Below are positions 45,214 to 46,715 of a stretch of 46,715 nt of DNA, piece by piece; positions within the stretch are counted from its first letter, which is position 1; every line of letters starts with the position of its first letter. The stretch is from Bacteroidota bacterium (GTDB taxonomy: Bacteria > Bacteroidota > Ignavibacteria > Ignavibacteriales > Ignavibacteriaceae), in NCBI GenBank assembly GCA_020161395.1, contig JAIUOE010000016.1, forward strand, positions 1-46,715. Reading direction: 5' to 3'. Below the pieces are notes generated by a model. That model was not told the origin of the DNA and made no database searches. It saw only the letters and a list, made by a program, of their open reading frames with translations. The position numbers and the translations under genes are program-made.

Positions 45214-46308
45214 TCAATCAATCTTTAAGTTGTCGAGCTTTTTAACTTCAGAGTGTAAATGTGCCGGCGAAAGATGTGCGTAGATTTTTACCGAATCTTG
45301 ATCACTATGTCCTAGAAGCTCGGCAAGTGCATTAAAGTTTACACCTTGCATCGCCAAGTGGGAAGCAAAGCTATGCCTAAACTTATGAACATTTCCTTTG
45401 AGTCCCACCTTCTTGAGTATTCCTTTAATTATGTGTAACGGAACATTTTTTGAAATCATTTTGTAACTTTTCGGGGTGTAGAACACATAGGTTTCGTTTT
45501 TTCTAACCTGCTTTTGAAGTATTTCGATTGCATGTTCGTTGAGTCGAAGAATTTTTACTTTGCGATTCTTTGTAGTAATATCTTCATTTGATGTTATCTC
45601 CATAAAGGGATGTGGCACATCGAGGTGCACATTCGACCATCTCAGGGTTCTGATTTCTGCATTTCTTAATCCAGTGAAAAGAAGAAACCTGAAGAAGGGA
45701 CGCCAGTGGTCATTCAACTTTTCAAAAATGATTTTTAACTCATCTAAGGAATAGAACTTAACACGAGGTTTTTCAATTATCTTGAAAGGTTCTATTCCCG
45801 TAACGGGATTTTCTTTACATGCTTTGATCTTTATTCCATGTACAAAGAGTCCGATAAGATATTTTCTGCAACTGTTTGCTGTCTTTTTTGCCCATGGTTT
45901 TTCAGTGAAATCATTTGATCCCAAAACCTCGTTCAAGAACTTCTGAATATAGTTAGACTTCATAAGTGAGACATCTTTAGCAGCGAGACTGAAGTACTTA
46001 GTTATGTATTTCAAGAAGGGTTGAGCATAATTATTATAGCGTTTAATCGAAGATTCGGCAAAATGATGAAGTTTGGTTTCCGCGTAGTCTGCAATGAGGT
46101 TTTCCAATGATATCGGATTAATCGAATCCAATCCGAACCTTCCCTCGTCAAATTGCCTGATTAGTCTTGCTCTTTCACGTTCGGCTTCCTGCTTGGTCCC
46201 TACTACATAGCGGTAATGCTCACCGGCGTACCGGTAGGAGACCCCATATGAATAACCTTTTTTTGTCTTCCGCCTCGTGAGGTTGATTGAAGGGATTTTC
46301 TTTTTCAT
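45214..46308 (-). CDS. Tyrosine recombinase (phage-type integrase)
   Basis: The 364-residue product has an N-terminal arm-binding domain, a SAM-like core-binding domain (~55-165) and a catalytic domain with R215 (TGLRNAEI), H308 and R311 (HKFRHSF), H334 (LGHSD) and nucleophile Y343 (KIYAHL). It recombines the 25-bp att repeats at the tRNA-Ser 3' end. ATG 46308 is chosen; an ATG at 46323 adds five residues, and neither has a strong ribosome-binding site. Adjacent to the intact tRNA, as is usual. Confidence 0.95.
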   Translation of the reverse strand: MKKKIPSINLTRRKTKKGYSYGVSYRYAGEHYRYVVGTKQEAERERARLIRQFDEGRFGLDSINPISLENLIADYAETKLHHFAESSIKRYNNYAQPFLKYITKYFSLAAKDVSLMKSNYIQKFLNEVLGSNDFTEKPWAKKTANSCRKYLIGLFVHGIKIKACKENPVTGIEPFKIIEKPRVKFYSLDELKIIFEKLNDHWRPFFRFLLFTGLRNAEIRTLRWSNVHLDVPHPFMEITSNEDITTKNRKVKILRLNEHAIEILQKQVRKNETYVFYTPKSYKMISKNVPLHIIKGILKKVGLKGNVHKFRHSFASHLAMQGVNFNALAELLGHSDQDSVKIYAHLSPAHLHSEVKKLDNLKID

Positions 46309-46358
46309 ATGCACATTTCCCATTTTTTGAGGTTAAAATGTACAAAAAATGTGCAAAT

Positions 46359-46401
46359 AAAAAAAATAGCCCTTTATCTAAGTTGTTTCAGATAAAGGGC
46401 T
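46359..46401 (-). terminator. Terminator of tRNA-Ser supplied by the element
   Basis: AGCCCTTTATCT (46368-46379) pairs with AGATAAAGGGCT (46390-46401), followed on the minus strand by a run of T. It lies between the tRNA and the integrase gene. Confidence 0.88.
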
Positions 46402-46411
46402 TATTGTCAAT

Positions 46412-46501
46412 TGGCGGAGAGCCAGGGATTCGAACCCCGGATACCCGTGAGGATATAACGGTTTTCAAGACCGCCGCATTCAACCACTCTGCCAGCTCTC
46501 C
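46412..46501 (-). tRNA. tRNA-Ser (anticodon UGA), element integration site
   Basis: The minus-strand product starts GGAGAGCTGGCAGAGTGG, has an anticodon stem-loop CGGTCTTGAAAACCG with anticodon TGA, a long variable arm and a T-arm GGTTCGAATCC, and ends GCTCTCCG. CCA is encoded at 46414-46412. The 7-bp acceptor stem GGAGAGC / GCTCTCC is perfect. Its 3' 25 bases are duplicated at 31277-31301, where CCA is not encoded. Confidence 0.97.
46414..46438 (-). repeat. attR: 25-bp repeat within the intact tRNA-Ser
   Basis: Identical to 31277-31301; divergence begins at one base on each side. It marks the right junction of the element and restores the tRNA 3' end. Confidence 0.92.
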
Positions 46502-46600
46502 ATTTTTCGTATTACCGAAAATTTAGACCACAAATATATTATTTTTTTCAATTTCCGACAAATATTTTAGACACAACTAAATAAATTATGTAATAACACA

Positions 46601-46639
46601 ATAGAAATGACACTGCTACGACTCGATAGAAATGACACT
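46601..46639 (+). repeat. Repeated 14-mer at probable insertion-sequence end
   Basis: ATAGAAATGACACT occurs at 46601-46614 and 46626-46639. Two terminal-type repeats just ahead of a transposase-like frame suggest the left end of an insertion sequence. Confidence 0.5.
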
Positions 46640-46679
46640 CAAATTAATAAATTAGGTTTCAAAAACAGGAGACCTAAGA

Positions 46680-46715
46680 TTGGGATCAACATTTCAAATG
46701 AGTCAAAGAGAAATA
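46680..46715 (+). CDS. Partial transposase start (cut by window end)
   Basis: TTG 46680, with AGGAG at 46667-46671, opens LGSTFQMSQREI, and an in-frame ATG lies at 46698. MSQREI and the upstream repeat pair resemble the start of integrase-core IS transposases. Only 12 codons are in the window, so the family is unproven. Confidence 0.4.
   Translation, partial: MGSTFQMSQREI

Larger units (their letters stand above)
31277..46438. mobile_element. Integrated ~15.1-kb element in tRNA-Ser(UGA)
   Basis: Bounded by a 25-bp direct repeat, with the integrase (45214-46308) adjacent to the intact tRNA at the right end. It contains an origin-like iteron array, primase-helicase, HTH regulators, a phage-type amidoligase operon, Gam-like and DUF932 proteins, and cargo genes. 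No capsid, portal, terminase, relaxase or conjugation gene is visible, which fits an integrated plasmid or a phage satellite. Confidence 0.88.

Overview
The window looks like a chromosomal segment from a member of the Bacteroidota/Ignavibacteriota (Chlorobi-side) lineage. Three signs support this. A secreted protein carries a C-terminal type IX secretion sorting domain with the YPNPFNP motif. The promoter in front of rpsT has the Bacteroidota form (TTG, 20 bases, TATATTTG). Gene content includes N-terminal MDCPSEE-type cation transporters and His/Met-rich copper proteins. Species assignment is not possible by eye.

Positions 1-11825 hold mostly housekeeping and envelope genes: rpsT, a membrane SpoIIE/PP2C phosphatase, an SPFH (band 7) membrane protein with a co-transcribed ribbon-helix-helix protein, a three-PAS hybrid histidine kinase, a cation-diffusion transporter, several secreted or membrane hypotheticals, and a translationally coupled pair made of a four-helix b-type cytochrome and a ten-haem c-type cytochrome. 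Positions 11826-19400 contain a long regulatory gap, katG, a Fic protein, an alpha/beta hydrolase, a DUF4143 AAA ATPase preceded by a 32-bp tandem repeat, a frameshifted gene remnant with a 24-bp tandem repeat, and a methyltransferase.

Positions 19522-31006 (all minus strand) form a copper/silver efflux locus. A 7TM histidine kinase and an NtrC-type sigma-54 response regulator sit upstream of a small membrane protein, a CusA-type RND pump, a TolC-type outer membrane protein, a CusB-type adaptor and three small Met/His-rich exported proteins. A sigma-54-like -24/-12 element lies just ahead of the pump operon, so regulator and target appear to be adjacent.

Positions 31277-46438 are an integrated genetic element of about 15.1 kb in the 3' end of a tRNA-Ser(UGA) gene. 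A 25-bp direct repeat of the tRNA 3' end marks both junctions, and a tyrosine recombinase lies next to the intact tRNA. The element carries a likely replication origin (eleven TGTGACA-type iterons in both orientations around an AT-rich core), a primase-SF3 helicase, an HTH protein with an excisionase-like C-terminus, and a seven-gene minus-strand operon. That operon encodes a phage-type COOH-NH2 ligase (amidoligase), a LIM-like zinc protein, a class II glutamine amidotransferase, a small ORF, a Gam-like DNA-end-binding protein, an OB-fold-like protein and a DUF932 protein. Cargo includes a coiled-coil protein, a DUF4145-like protein and a T9SS-secreted protein with ten 29-residue YD-like repeats. 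No capsid, terminase, relaxase or conjugation gene is visible, so the element looks like an integrated plasmid or phage satellite. Its amidoligase/amidotransferase cassette is the most unusual system in the window.

The last ~115 bases appear to be the left end of an insertion sequence, with the first codons of its transposase cut by the window edge.
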